This document shows, piece by piece, positions 44,158 to 56,657 of a stretch of DNA of 64,000 nt (within the stretch, counting starts at the first letter, position 1; each line of letters starts with the position of its first letter). The notes beneath the pieces were generated by a model, which saw only the letters and a list, made by a program, of their open reading frames with translations, did no database searches and was not told the DNA's origin. The position numbers were made by a program, and so were the translations under genes. This stretch comes from Paramyrothecium sp. XJ0827 (taxonomy: Eukaryota > Ascomycota > Sordariomycetes > Hypocreales > Stachybotryaceae): contig JAJFPB010000003.1 in NCBI GenBank assembly GCA_020881915.1, positions 4,898,001 through 4,962,000 on the forward strand. Direction: 5' to 3'.

Positions 44158-45662
44158 TCATTTGTCATATTCTAAATTATGATGCCAAAAGTCTTGCAAG
44201 TCTGAATGAACCCAAGATGCAATTGCGAACCCTTGCGCATAGATTCGCTGAAGTTGACCAACAACAAGTTTCCTTTGTGATGAGTTGCTTGCATAAGTTC
44301 CAGCCACTCTCAGTGGGAATAAGAGGAAAAGACCAGGAATATGAGAGCTTTGAAGGAGGTCGTCCACAAGATTAGTAATAGTAACGAAGAGATCCTTTAT
44401 TTCACTCTCCTTTAAACAAGGTATTTTGCATCCGGTCCAGCCATCGTAGAAGGCATAACTGCGGCAAACATATAGCAAAACGGCGCAATAGTTGATAATT
44501 GCTAGTTGATATTCTCGTGTTGATTTTCTTTTAGAGAGTTTTGCTGCACGGATCTTCACCAATAGTTGTTGGTGGATGGCATTTCCCTCGTTCGCAAGCT
44601 TGGCTACTGATCTCTCAATAACTCCAGGTGTTTGCTGTGTATGCTCCATCGTAATGAACATCCTGTCATTTATACAGTCAGCAGTAATAGTGTTGAACTA
44701 GGCGCGTATGCACATACTGTTGTACAACGTGTGAACTTTGTAGCATAAGTTGCAGAGATGACTCTACTATGTTCTCCTGCCTGCTATTAAGAGGCGTTGG
44801 AAACTCATCCAGTGAAAGATCGGTTTCTGTGCCGTATGAGATGGCTCTAGTTACTTCTAGGTATCGATATACTTCAATGAGCTTTTTACTGAGCGGCAAC
44901 TGTTTCGTGGCAAGAGGCATTGACTGGACCACTTTGCCCATGCCGAAGACCATGTGCATCGGCCATTTTTCCGTAGAGGGGCTGGACATAAGCTAAAAAC
45001 GTCTTAGCAGATTTCCATCAGAAAACATCAAGCAAGGAGGCTACCTCAAATAGTCCAAGAAGGAATGTGATGCAGAGGGCACACTCATTCAGTCGATAGC
45101 TCTTCGATTCCAGCTGCTTCCGGAATGACTGCATAGATCTGCCATATAGGCGATAAGCTTCGTACTCCGGCGACTCCCTCCCCTCGAATGATTGAACCCA
45201 GCCTCTTCTACTCGCTGCCAGTGCTCCAACACCCAAAGCAATGTCGCGGAGGACAGTAGAAGACTGGAGGAGAGGTAATAGGTCGGTTGCAATAGAAGCA
45301 AACCCACTCGTGAATTGGCACCGCTGAAGGAGATCCGCAAAGGAATTGAAGAATTGATCATCGCGGTGTAATTTCAAAGGCTGACACAATGTTTCCGAAG
45401 TAGATATTCGGTTAGCCTCGGGGGCGACATTAACGAACCTGACTGCCCGTGGAGATTTGCGGGTTTGCGGTTGGCAGTGTTTTTTTGTGCGAGTACAATA
45501 ACTGCAGGGAAATATTCCATCGCACTGCAATTGGCTCAGCCATCAGAGTATCACACAGTCTGTCTTGTGCACCGTCATACTAACCTTGATGCGTCGAACG
45601 GCACAGGCTTGACAGCGAGATAGCCTCGTTCTTTTGTCCAGGGGTCCAACTGCGCGCGTCAT
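44158..45662 (-). CDS. Zn2Cys6 transcription factor
   Basis: Model complement(join(44158..44662, 44718..44992, 45045..45524, 45585..45662)), 445 aa. The zinc cluster is split by the first intron: Cys17-x2-Cys20-x6-Cys27-x5-Cys33-x2-Cys36-x6-Cys43 (RCQACAVRRIK | CDGIFPCSYC), with a basic stretch before and after. The remainder is the helical middle region typical of the fungal-specific family (NSFADLLQRC, LLPLLQSSTVLRDIALGVGALAASRR, YRLYGRSMQSFRKQL, ECALCITFLLGLFE, IIN-YCAVLLYVCRSYAFYD). Such proteins bind CGG-type half sites in promoters. It is short compared with many members. Target unknown; neighbours are a secreted protein and a pectin lyase, which it may or may not control. All three introns are 50-60 nt. 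Confidence 0.87.
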
Positions 45663-46550
45663 ACCGCCGACAAGCTCACATTGCCCCGCTGTTGGCGCTA
45701 TTTATGGATGAAAGCTACGATCAGTATCTCAGCGAAACTGTTGATGTTGAGAATATTTTGAGTAAATGGCTTGGACTGGTGGGATGGTCTGAAAAATACA
45801 GTAACTTAGGCACAGGGATTGGAGCATTACGTACATTCGCACGATCAGGTTTAGGGCGATGACTAATTATGTTAAAGTCGTTCAGTAAAACCGCCCATGA
45901 ATTTACCCATTACGAGTCGGTCCGGTATCGCTTCTAATCTTTAGCAGATGCGCATCGAAGTGGTTGTGACTGCTTATCGGGTCTTACTCTCTCACAAACA
46001 GGTATCTTGCCAATAAAATGAACTCCAACCTCCTTGCCTTAACTATTATGGCTCTTCCCTTTTTCTCATCAGGTATGGTTGCCGAGAGGTAATTTGCCAG
46101 CTAGAGTACCGGGTCGCAGTGTGGAATTTGTCTTGTCCAGCAGATCAGGTCAGATGAGTTAATAATAATTGAGGTCACACAGTCAATACAAGTAGTCCCT
46201 ACGAGTTGCTCAACTGTGATTGACACGTCCGCAGCTCATTACTAGTTTAGATCGAAGCCGACAAAGTATGAGAAGAAAGGACCCAAGATTATGATATCTC
46301 AATGCGAGGGAAATAGTAGAATACAAAATACAACCAATTGGACTTTGCTATTGCTTCAGCACGATTATGCGTGCGTGTTATGCAATCAGTGAAACAGTTG
46401 AATGAAACACGATCAGCGGCAACTCAATCGTCTGAAATGTAAAAGTAAGAGTACATCGAAATGGACTGAGAAGAAAACAGCCTATTTCCTGTCTCAAGAG
46501 AAAGAAATTTCCATCGCTTTAGGAAGTGTTGATTGATTGCTAATGATGAT
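45663..46550. other. AT-rich intergenic region
   Basis: Promoter of the Zn2Cys6 gene and 3' flank of the pectin lyase gene. No open frame of interest on either strand and no repeat. Confidence 0.55.
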
Positions 46551-47918
46551 TCAAATGCACTGAGAATACCAGTTGTTGCTCTTCACACACTTGCCCTTAG
46601 CGCAAACAGTACCGCCCTTCCAGCCTTCACCGCCGCATTGTCCATACAATGGGACAGTGCCTGGGTTTGAAGGGGCCGTAGGGGCAGGGTTCGAGGGAGC
46701 AGTCTTGGTAGTTGTGGGAGCAGGGTTTGGTGGCGGTGCGCCGATGTTGATCTTTCCGGCTCCGGCGTTGGCAGGCACGTATTTGGCAGCCTCAGCAGCG
46801 GACATGGCGGGCGCAATCTTCAGGCCTTTGAAGTCGTTGAAGAACGAAGTATCTTTGTAGGAAAAGGAGCCCTGGGAGTTCTGTAGAAGGTTCGTCTGAC
46901 AGGCACGCCCAAGGGCACTCTGGCACTGCTTGTTGGTCGTAGCATCGGGAGATGTGAAGAGACGGCCCTTGTAGGTTCCGACCATCTGTTTGACGTTGAT
47001 GAAGACATTTCCCTCGAAAATACCGCGAGCAGCGGCTTCACCACCTTCAAGTGCGTGGCCATTGTTATCCTGCCAGACGTTGTTCACGGCATGCAGCAAC
47101 GTCTTGAAGCTAAGGGCTGGACTGCGACCTGCCGTCTTGACAATGTAGTTGTTCTTCATTGTGATCTGGTCATCGTGGCCGACCAATTCGAATGTCCAGT
47201 AGTGGTAGCCATTGCAGCCAGTCGAGTAGGGTGCGTTACCGTCGATGAAATTGTTGGACAAAGTAATTCGTTTGCTAGGATCGAAGCCAAAGACGTAGTG
47301 CTGGCGGCCCGGGCGAGCAGTCTATGGGCGTCAGACGTTAGTTGGTTTCCTATAGCGTTGTCGGCAGGGACTTACGGTAACATGGTCGATCCAGACTAGA
47401 TCAGCGTTGGCAAAAGAGAGCGCATCACCGCCCCAGACATACTTGTGGTTAAGATCGGTAATTGCAATGTTTTGGACAATGATGTTTTTGACCTGCCGGA
47501 AGCGAAGACCTTTGCCCTTGATGACACCCTTGTTTCCGATACCTAAGATAGTCTTATCGGACTTGACGTCAATAGGGCTTCGAGCAGCTTTCCACCAGGT
47601 GGCTTTGCTAGCCGGGTTGCTACCGCAGTCCGCTTGGATGATGCGCTGGCACTTGTCTCCTGTCCCCCACGGTGCGCAGACATTGCCAGACTCTTGACCT
47701 TCAGACTCGGTGAAGTCGAATGTCTTGTCCAAGACAATGACTTTGGGACCGGTGGCTGTGAGCAGCGTCTTGAGCTCTTGGATGTTCTTGGGGTACTCGG
47801 GCTTCGCGTTTCCACCGCCTGTAACACCAGCAGCGAAGCCTTCAGCCTTGCCAACAACGGCCTGCGATGCAGCAAGTCCTGCCAAGCAGGCGAAGACGAA
47901 GCTGGAAGAAAACTTCAT
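46551..47918 (-). CDS. Pectin lyase (PL1) with CBM1
   Basis: Model complement(join(46551..47321, 47376..47918)), 437 aa. Signal peptide of ~18 residues, then a PL1 parallel beta-helix that begins like fungal pectin lyases ([16 protein letters not shown]). Key blocks: [41 protein letters not shown], and [13 protein letters not shown] with the catalytic Arg. The 54-nt intron lies at [12 protein letters not shown]. After residue ~390 a Pro/Ala/Thr linker leads to a CBM1 ([20 protein letters not shown]...NNWYSQC). Pectin lyase cleaves methylated homogalacturonan by beta-elimination; the CBM1 would hold it on cellulose within the wall. A CBM1 on a pectin lyase is uncommon and is a feature of some plant-associated fungi. 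A TATA-like sequence lies near 48080. Confidence 0.92.
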
Positions 47919-50544
47919 AGTGCAATTCGCTTGTTAATGTGAATGAGACGGTAAAGAGGGCCAGCCAAACGAGATGAAGGAAGTAAGTGCAGGAGCCGAA
48001 GACAAGCAGAAGGGAGGCTGGGCGAACCTATAGACGGGGCCAACGTTCAATAGCCATAGCGAGACTGACTTGAGCGTTGAATATATAACTACGCAGCGAA
48101 ATATGTCGCCATATTCACGAGTAGGCTGATCCGCAAGTGCAGCGCGGTAGCTTTGTCCTGTGGATCCACACGGGGCTCGTTTTCTGCACACAAGACCCAA
48201 AGGAGCAGTAGGCCCTGATTCTCCACGATGAATGTAGTCAAACTAATGCCTGTCGACAGGCAGCTGTAATTAAAGAGGCTGAAAGCACCCCAAGACGTAG
48301 GCATGCTCCGTTCGGGCATACGGCCGGCGAAAAGGGAAAAGAGGTGGCAAAGGATCGTAGCGGGGCCTCCGTCGACTTGCCTATCATGGAGTGACCCCAG
48401 ACTCGACTCCGTAAGCTTGTTAAGGAGAAATTAGTCGTTTTGGTATTATCCCCGTTAGCGTCATGCGTCGGAAGCCGAAAGGCGCCTCGATTCATCGATG
48501 AAAGTGGACAGTGGAAGCTTGAAACACCTCCTGAGGGTGGACTAGCTGACGGTCTACGACAAGCTTTCCCTTCTTGGCGGCTCGTGAACGGGCACAAGGG
48601 TAAATTCGGGCACTAAGTCAGGGGCATACAGCGAACTTGCAGATTGGTGGCTTGCGATGAACACATCTTGCGGTAGCGGTTCGTCGCTTTTCAAGTGCTA
48701 GGATCATAACCATCGGTGCAAAAGCGAAGTTAATCAAGTTCCGAGCGTGGTTCGGACCAACGATGGATTCGCAGCGACTGGTACCCTGGTTCTCACTTAC
48801 AAGCTACAAGCCTTCGAGTTGGTGGCGGGCGAAAACACACTCTCCTCCACGTTGACAGCCATGTGGCTCCGTTGCTACTTCTTGGCGTGTTCATACGACT
48901 GCTGGTGGTCATCAATAAAAAGGCAGCAGGAATGGGACATGATGCATGATTGAACACAGCAGCTCAAGCCGTGCTAGGATTTTGAAGACGAATTGCAGTG
49001 AGTCTGAATATTGACCCGACGGTTAATAGCGTTTTTTCCCGGCGGAGAATGCCAGACAAGGAAGGACGTCCTGGCGCTGCGCAAATAACAGGAGGATGCT
49101 ACCCACATCATTGAGTGGGCGTGCCGTACTCCCGTCTGGCTTGTCCGCGCAGCTCAAACCTCCAAGTTTGGGTTGATAGTAGCTGCGATTGACCTGCAGT
49201 GTGAAGAGATGCAAATGGGTCTTCCAGCATCCAGCGAGATAGAAATAAATCGTCCTATTGTCGAGGCGGACGGGCAAACTGGTTAGTTGGCGATGGGTAG
49301 CTTGAACGGTTGGTGGTGTCAGTAGCCTTTCGTAGGGCAAAAGCAAGACCTCCATTTTATTTGTTATTAACCCAGGCCACGGAATCATGTTCGTCAAAAA
49401 TGCCAATAGACGAGAATACGTGTGATTCATGCGAGGATCCGGAGAAGAACACACCAGTGCGAAGGACTGGAGGGCCCAGCCCATGGTAGAGCCTGCTGAA
49501 CTAGAGCGTCTAACCAAAATCAGACGAGCCTGAAACACAAACTGATTAGGGCCACGATCCATCCATTCTACAGGGCTTCTAGAGCCGCCAGCACGTTCTT
49601 CGCGTATATTCCCACGTTGCAATAAGAACGAGACGCTAAAAAATAGCCTTAATTGGTGGTAGCGTGACTGGAACTGGTTTGTGTTGGGCGAACCAGGATT
49701 GGTATATTTGCGCCTTGATCTACAGAATACACTGAGCCATCCTTCCCTCTCATGCATATGCATATGTACATGGGTCCAGAGATGGCAGAACGAGAAGGTG
49801 CATAAGTGAACGCAATAAGCAAGCCGACAAAACTGAGACGGGAAGCTCTTTCTGCCTTACCTACGAGCGCTACAGGGCTCCTTGTTAATGGAACCGGCTC
49901 CGTGATGCAAATATTTGTCTGGCTACTCACATTGGCGTTCAGCCAACATTGAGGGCAATCTCGCCGCAAATGCCTACCCACATACAAACCTGCCAAAGAT
50001 GGCTGGAACTTCCTTGGTCAAGTGAACAAAATGCAACCGTAATATTGCATTTACTCATGTCTACTACTACTTACTTCTCAAGGGCAAAGTAACCCTTTTG
50101 CCTCCTGCTGTCGATTCGGAGTTTGTTTTGCCTTCTAGCCGTAGCCAGAACAAGGTGCATAAACCGCCTTGCCCAACGAAGCGGCCGAACTATGTTCCAA
50201 GAACTCACAGGTTCTTGAATTTTCGTAGCAGTTAGCGAGAATGTGATTGGCATGAAGCGCATAAGAGTTGGCATTGTTGAGCGACTAGGGAAGTGCGCAC
50301 AGAAGTTACACAATCTTTGTAACCAGAGCAGATATCATCAGCATCATTGGCTGCTACCAAATGTGTCGCCCTACGGACGAGAACATGAGTGGCCCGCGGG
50401 ATGGCAGGCATAAGGAAAGATCAGAAATTAGAGCTAAAAAGGGCTTAGGCCGATATGTTTAGCAGCGGCAGGCTGTGCGTAGTGGACGACTCCATCAGTA
50501 CAGCATTGGTCGGCATCAGCGCCAGAAAGCTTGGCAGCACGACT
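47919..50544. other. Long intergenic region, no gene accepted
   Basis: About 2.6 kb. The longest frame (49023-49763, minus, 246 codons) lacks domains and has no family-like blocks; I treat it as chance. The region 48200-48600 also has overlapping frames without support. The pectin lyase promoter occupies the first few hundred bases. Confidence 0.45.
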
Positions 50545-50850
50545 TCAGTTGTGGCTGAAGACGTTGGCGACAGTACCAGTTGTGTCGCTAGATGTTGAAT
50601 AGAAGTACTGCTGCATCCTGGTTCTGACAGCGGCGGCAGGCTTGCGCTGTATGACTTGTGTTCTAGCCGCGGCGATTACAGCGTTTGCGTTTAATCTTTG
50701 TGAGCGGCTGCAGTCGTTGTTTACTCCAATTCGCTGTGCCTGATGAAACTCGTGGAAGTCACTGTGGATCTTGGCAAAATTCGGGTCGTCAACTTTGCCC
50801 TAGATCATGTTGAAGCCAAAAGCAACTTGGCCGCAACCTTGATGCTACCC
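50545..50850 (-). pseudogene. Possible relic of a small protein gene
   Basis: The minus strand reads as an uninterrupted, protein-like frame of about 90 codons (GKVDDPNFAKIHSDFHEF, VIAAARTQVIQRKPAAAV, MQQYFYSTSSDTTGTVANVF) that ends at TGA (50545) and is preceded by FGFNMI and TAG. Protein-like sequence goes on beyond both stops, so it may be a gene broken by CAG-to-TAG type changes. Family unknown; it could also be a real exon of a gene I cannot assemble. Confidence 0.3.
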
Positions 50851-51169
50851 TCCTCGGCATGTCGGAGGCTGTCGGCCATAGAGATCTAGACATCGCCTCG
50901 AGCACTTAAATTGTGCGCTTACAAAGTGTTCTGTTGTGCTTTGACTGTCACACCAATGCTGATTGCTAGAAACGATTCATGCAAGTCTGTAGTACGTATA
51001 TAACCCTGGAGCAGTTGGTGATGACCTTCTAACCGGTCGTTTCATATCTCATTCAGTGATGGATCTCGTCTTACGAGCCATCAAATCTTTCCAGTAATGT
51101 CATAACTCCAAATACAAAAAATTCCGCCCCTTAGCCTTGACTATTCACTATATACACGTTCCCCGCTAG

Positions 51170-53548
51170 CTACCGCATTGACTGCTGCCGCGCCAAGTTT
51201 GCCCTTGCCTCTTGATACGATGGGTAAGGCAGATAGCTGTAAGCCGGAGCTGGGACTTGCATAGTAGGTGGAACGATGGGTTGAACCGAAGGGTGATTCC
51301 CAAGCTTCTTCGCCCTCCTCTTCCTGATCAATGGGGATATGCAGCAGCAGTAGAAGATTGCCAGCACGATCACTCCTCCAACAGAAGCAATGACCGGGAT
51401 GAGGATGTGGTCGTTCTCGTTCCACCAATTTGTAAATCCACTTCGATCAGATTGTCGACATTCGCCGTTCTGGCACCTCCCACCGTTCTGACAGGGTGTA
51501 CCGTCGATATAGTATTGATTCATGGGCCGGCAGGTATCGGTGTTGAAGATTGAAGGGTTGCGGCATCGGATCAGACAGTCATTCTCGCAAGCTGTTGTTT
51601 CGTTGGCGGCGCCTCTCGATCCGACGGCCGATTGACATTGCTCATCACGCGAGGTACATTGACCTGATGCGCATGTCAGGCCCTCGCCGTCCGCACCACA
51701 GCTGTCTCCATCATATAGGGTTTGGTCGTCGGGGCACGTTGCCGTATCGCCCGGGCAAGTCTCTTCTGGATCACAACCACCGGTGCTCGCGCGGCAGACG
51801 GTTCCTTGAGAGGCAAGCTGGCACTGGTCGGTGCAGCAGGCCTCGTTCGATGGATCGCAGACAGCATTGTCGATATATGTACACGTTCGCGCATCGCAGC
51901 AAGAGTTGTTTCCGCAGCCCTCCTCGCCACCGCAGTCGCAATCTTCACCGACTTCGACGATGCCATTGCCACATTGGCTGTCGCTAATCGTTTCAACGTC
52001 TCGGTTGTCGGTCAAACAATTCGACTGGACAAATTCTCGCCGGATAGCAGAACAGATGTTGCCGATCGAGCATGGTGAGAAAGTTGAAATATCCGAGTCC
52101 GTCGACGGGTTCATTATAAATCTTCCACCTGCGGAGCAAGAATTCTCGCTCACTGGACAACATGACTGCCCTATGCTATCACTGCCGCTGCACGCCTGAT
52201 CGTCACAGTCATGCACTGCGCCAAAGATGTGACCCGCTTCGTGGGCAAAGACCTGCCACTCACTCCGTGTTCGGACAACAACATTGGCTCCGGCAACAGT
52301 CTGGCCTTGGCCGGCGCCGCGTGTCCCACTGGCGCACACCTGTCCCATCCAGGCAATACCCACCGAAGAACCTGATCCGCAGGTGGTGAGAAGGGTCCAG
52401 AAGGCGTTGTTGTCAGATTGCTCGCCTCTCCAGGCTGAAAACTGGTTCAGGCGCTCCCTGATATCTGTGATTGAGCCACATCCTATGTTCCATGACGTTG
52501 AACCGGTGGAACTGCTTGGACAGGAGCTTTCACTAATCGTCAGGTTCTGAATACCAAGCGTTATGTTGAAGGTGCTCTCGTAAACTTCTGAAGCAGTGTT
52601 GACCATGGTGATGATGTGTGATCGAGCAGCCTGGGTATCGTTGAATGTGGCCGAGTAGGTACAATCTGTGGCGATACCAACCAGAGCAATTTGGCGTTGA
52701 CTCGGACATCCCCTGGTTTCGCCAATGGTGCTTCGCAAGTCCCAACCTGACTGACCATTGCCTGAGTCAATTTGCCGTCCAAAAAGCGATTCCGGTGAGG
52801 CTTGATCCCGCGACTTGAGCGACACGGAAGCCAAGTTCGTGTTGAAGGACAAATCATCCGAGTTGCAAGACGTCTGGCCACCTGCATCTCTCCTTAGATC
52901 CATGGGGTCGGCATAATCCGGAACGATGTCCGAATCCTTCCAAACAGTCATGTACTCCCCCAAGTCGTCTCGAGTATTTGGCTCAGGGTCAGCTGCATGC
53001 TTCGCTCGCTGGTAGTTGTAACCAGTTTCGATGTGGTGGTTATCGCCGCTGATTCGAAACGAGCCCTCGAATATCGGGTAATGGCCGTCTCGATGCAATG
53101 TGATCCTTGCCCAACCGGCTTTCCTCCACTCCGACTGTCCTACACGCCGAACGAAAGCGCTTCCGCGATAGACCCTATGCTCATGACGTTGCAGCTTTTC
53201 GGATCGGCTCAAGGTTCCATCGGCCTGCAAATAATTTATGTGCATAGACTCATGCAAGATGTCATGGTTTGGCTCGAGAGCCAGTCGGACTTCCTGGCTG
53301 TCATCGTTAAGCGTAAAAGCAAGGTCGAACTTTGAATGATAGTGAGCTCGCTTTGAAGGTAGGTTGAGCGTGGGTTCGTAGATCAAGGAGACCTTCTGAA
53401 TGGGATTCCGTTGCGTTGAATGAGCTACACGAGACGCTTGTTAACATGTTGAATCCAGCAACAAGTGCCGCAAGTTTTACTGACCAACAACTTCCTGCGT
53501 GATAGCAATTATAATCAGACATGCAGCGGTCAACAAAAACTTGACCAT
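51170..53548 (-). CDS. ADAM-family metalloprotease (M12B), fungal ADM-B type
   Basis: Model complement(join(51170..53424, 53485..53548)), 772 aa. Signal peptide split by a 60-nt intron at residue 22. A prodomain of ~220 residues is followed by the reprolysin-like domain with zinc site HEAGHIFGAVHD (His416, Glu417, His420, His426) and a downstream Met-turn-like segment (RFIMNPS). Next comes a Cys-rich disintegrin module beginning CGNGIVEVGEDCDCG, a further Cys-rich region, one membrane helix (ILIPVIASVGGVIVLAIFY) and a short basic/Pro-rich cytoplasmic tail. ADAMs shed or process cell-surface proteins; fungal members are few and mostly unstudied. The full set of domains suggests a working membrane sheddase facing outside. 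The stop at 51170 and the CCC after the helix (palmitoylation-like) are clear. Confidence 0.93.
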
Positions 53549-56500
53549 TTTGAGACCGCGAAAAAAAGAAATCGGGAAGCACGATCAGCCTCAGAAAAGA
53601 TCTGGAACAGCGACAGGATGGTGGTCTAAAGAGGGTGGTGGACCGTTGTATAAGACGTCACACTGCGCTGGCCGAGCCCCTACTGCAGCGCCAGTGCCAG
53701 AAAGAAAACGCTTGCGCACGCGTGGTGCGTTGGTAACGTGGCGAGGAGCCAAGACAAAAGCATTGCAGGTCCCATGGCATTGTTTCCCACACCTAGTCTA
53801 CATGCTATCCATCCCACTCTACCGTTGCAACTGAAACACGCGTACATGAACCATGCTCTATGACAAAACTCCCTAAGTCCGAATAGCTGCCCCGGGGGAG
53901 GGGATTGATCCGCAACATGCGAATTATGCTTACCCTGGGAGGTACTGGTTCGCGATAACAGTATCGAAGCGCACTCATGGGTCACCGAGCCAATGGCACC
54001 GTAGCATGGGGGCTGTGCCGCTGCAGCAGGCTCTGAGGCGAGTTGGAGCAGCCGGCTTGAACGGACGTGCAGTCTTGGCGGCACACGTCATGGGCGGGCC
54101 CGGAGACGGACCGAATTATGTCGGCGAGGCCCTGAGAGCAGCGAGCCAAGAGATCTTACACCCACTTCCGGTAGGGATGCGGACACTGCCGGTGCCTTCT
54201 GCGCTCCTTCACCCGCCTTTCGGATGTCAGCAGGCTGCATTGCTAGCTTCGATTTGTAAGATGTCATTGAGTCGCGGGCGCTAAGAGAAGGCTCTTGTCG
54301 CCGTAGATACTCGGGTCCTCGATCTTGACACGCCAATTAGATTGACGCTTGAATCGTGTTCAGTGCTTAAAATCCATCATTCACACTCTCTCACTGTGTA
54401 CTTGCCCCAACCACCCTGAAAATCATGCAATTGAGCGACGAAAGGCCCCAATAGTCCTCAAAGTTCATTTCCTCGACACTATTCTGCTGGATATGGAATT
54501 TTTCCTTCAGGATTTAAGCACACCATCACCCAGCTTCTACTCAAGGAGTGGAGCACGACGACGACCAGCATTTTCCTACCTGGTTGCTGCCCGTAGTTGT
54601 GAGGTTCTGTCGCCCATTTTTCGCCGACCTTGCCAAGACCCCCTCCGCGTCATCACCCAAGGCTAAGCCACCATGTGCCGCGAATCGAAGCATCCCACAC
54701 TCTTTCCAACAAGCAATTACTAACTCCGAGAGCAACTAACTCCGACCGCCTGTGCGAGAATTCAATTCTATACTACAAGGATCGAGCTTTGGCCATTGTC
54801 GCCCTTGACCTTCATGATTGTGCATTTGTAAACACAATGGCAAATGTCAGTGTGTAATTATTGATGGCGTGTCCAATACCATCATGTTTCCCAGTAGCCT
54901 TGCAACCACCACATGGACAGGCGGGGTGCGAATTATTCCACTATTCAATTCGAAAGTTGGTGGAGGACTCTGAATGTGTCACTGCAATGGTCACGCCCGC
55001 ATACTGATGAGTAGGTAACAAACATGAATTGATTTCACTCTGGTTTGTTGCCAGGAATAGGAGTAGCTATGTCAAGGCGATGAGGACAAGCTTAAAAGTG
55101 TACATTGGCAGTTCACCTCGCTCCCCCTAGTGTTCTCATCTTGGGGCACCAATAAACACCGCTCACGATTCACAGCGCTGACAAATGCGTCGTCGCTAGC
55201 TCCTTGAATGATAATTGATGCCATGATTTCGCAACTAAACGTATCTGTAGATCTACTTGCACGGCACGATAGTTCGGCCGCTACTTGAGAGCTTCACCGG
55301 GCAGATGACGGTACCCCATTTTCGTCACCGAGCCTTGGCAGCTGTCCTGACATGAGTTACGTCCTACAGCTTGCGGGTCCGAAAGCGGTCTGATCATCCA
55401 TTCTGGGCTAGGTTTCATGTTTTCTGCGATCTGTATCCCCAGTCTCGGCCGAAAGCCGTGGCCAAGCCCCTCAATCACTCAAGTCGTCGTAAGACAAATG
55501 ATATTGCGCCGAGTACCGGGATTAAACAGTGTGGGATGTCCCAGAAACCCCTTCCAGAATGCCTAGGTGGTCAAAATAGTAATTAGTGCACAAGGCTATG
55601 GCGGAAGTAGTGCCGAGACGATTCAATCACTATCTGAGAACGATCGTGGCAGGACATTCAAACCCGGCTAATGCAGCTTGCTGACAGGATGGTCAGTGCT
55701 TTGCTAAATGAAGCATATATCGATACGACCTAACTAAATACTCGGTTCGGCCAGCCTGATTTATGTCCGGCACAGGCAATTCTAGTAACCTTGCGTATCT
55801 CTTTGGCGCTTGCCGGGTTCTTCCAACCCTTATCAGTCAAAGGGTGTCATTTGAAGTTTCACTGGGGGTCTTATGAGTAGGTATGACCTCTTTGAAGAGC
55901 ATGCCAATGACGCCAGTCGACCATAGTCAAGCTGTACAGCCCACGGCAACGAAACACGTAAACAATTTTTAAAGCCAACTGGCATGATGCTCAAGCAATA
56001 CAAAGAACGAGCTAGCGACTCGTTAGAATCCCGTGCTCTGCAAAATATCAGATCGGCACCAAGCCGGTTTGTGACGAAAGCACTCCTCACAAAGACTTTC
56101 ACCCAGCTCCATTGGGTTGAGTGTCAGGTAAGTGTGTTGAAACAGAGTTCTCCAAAAGACTCAGCACAGGTTTTATTGTATGTTGCTTTCAGCCTCATTT
56201 CTTATTTGCACGCGGTTCAAGTAGGTAGTATGGCATCAGACGCCTCTTTCACTTAGGCTTTTAGTACTGTACGGAAAGATTGATGAGACTAGCACCTTTG
56301 ACTTGCATGGTATGCGAAGTCAATTAGGCCTCTAAGATTTAACTAATCATCTTCTGATGATAGGAAGACCGAGAGGTGGTGATGAAATGCTGATTGCGAC
56401 GATATTTTCTCTCGTGAATGCTTTTGGAGACATTAACAGGCGTATCTAGCATATCCACACAATGAGGACTATCTACAAGGTAGCCACATCCTTGATCAAA

Positions 56501-56657
56501 GTGGTTGATTCAGGTTTTTTCCTTGAAGTCTATGGATATGTTATCTCCGGCATGTCTATCCGTCTGGTCATCATTACCCAGGCCCCTTTTCAGCTACTTC
56601 GATCTAAGAGCCTTCTGCCTGATCAGAGATGGGCTGTAGGAGCCACTCATGTCTCCC
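53549..56657. other. Long intergenic region, no gene accepted
   Basis: About 3.1 kb. A 134-codon minus frame (53680-54084) and plus frames near 54350-54750 overlap others and show no domain. A 63-codon plus frame at 54548-54739 (starting MEHDDDQHFPTWLLPVVV) is somewhat protein-like but isolated. AT-rich towards the right. No repeat array, RNA gene or transposon end is visible to me. Confidence 0.45.

Noticed and set aside
49023..49763. 246-codon open frame on the minus strand
   Set aside because: No domain, signal or family-like blocks; composition like translated noncoding DNA; no neighbouring exon signals.
53680..54084. 134-codon minus-strand frame next to the ADAM promoter
   Set aside because: No domain, and overlapping plus-strand frames are equally long.
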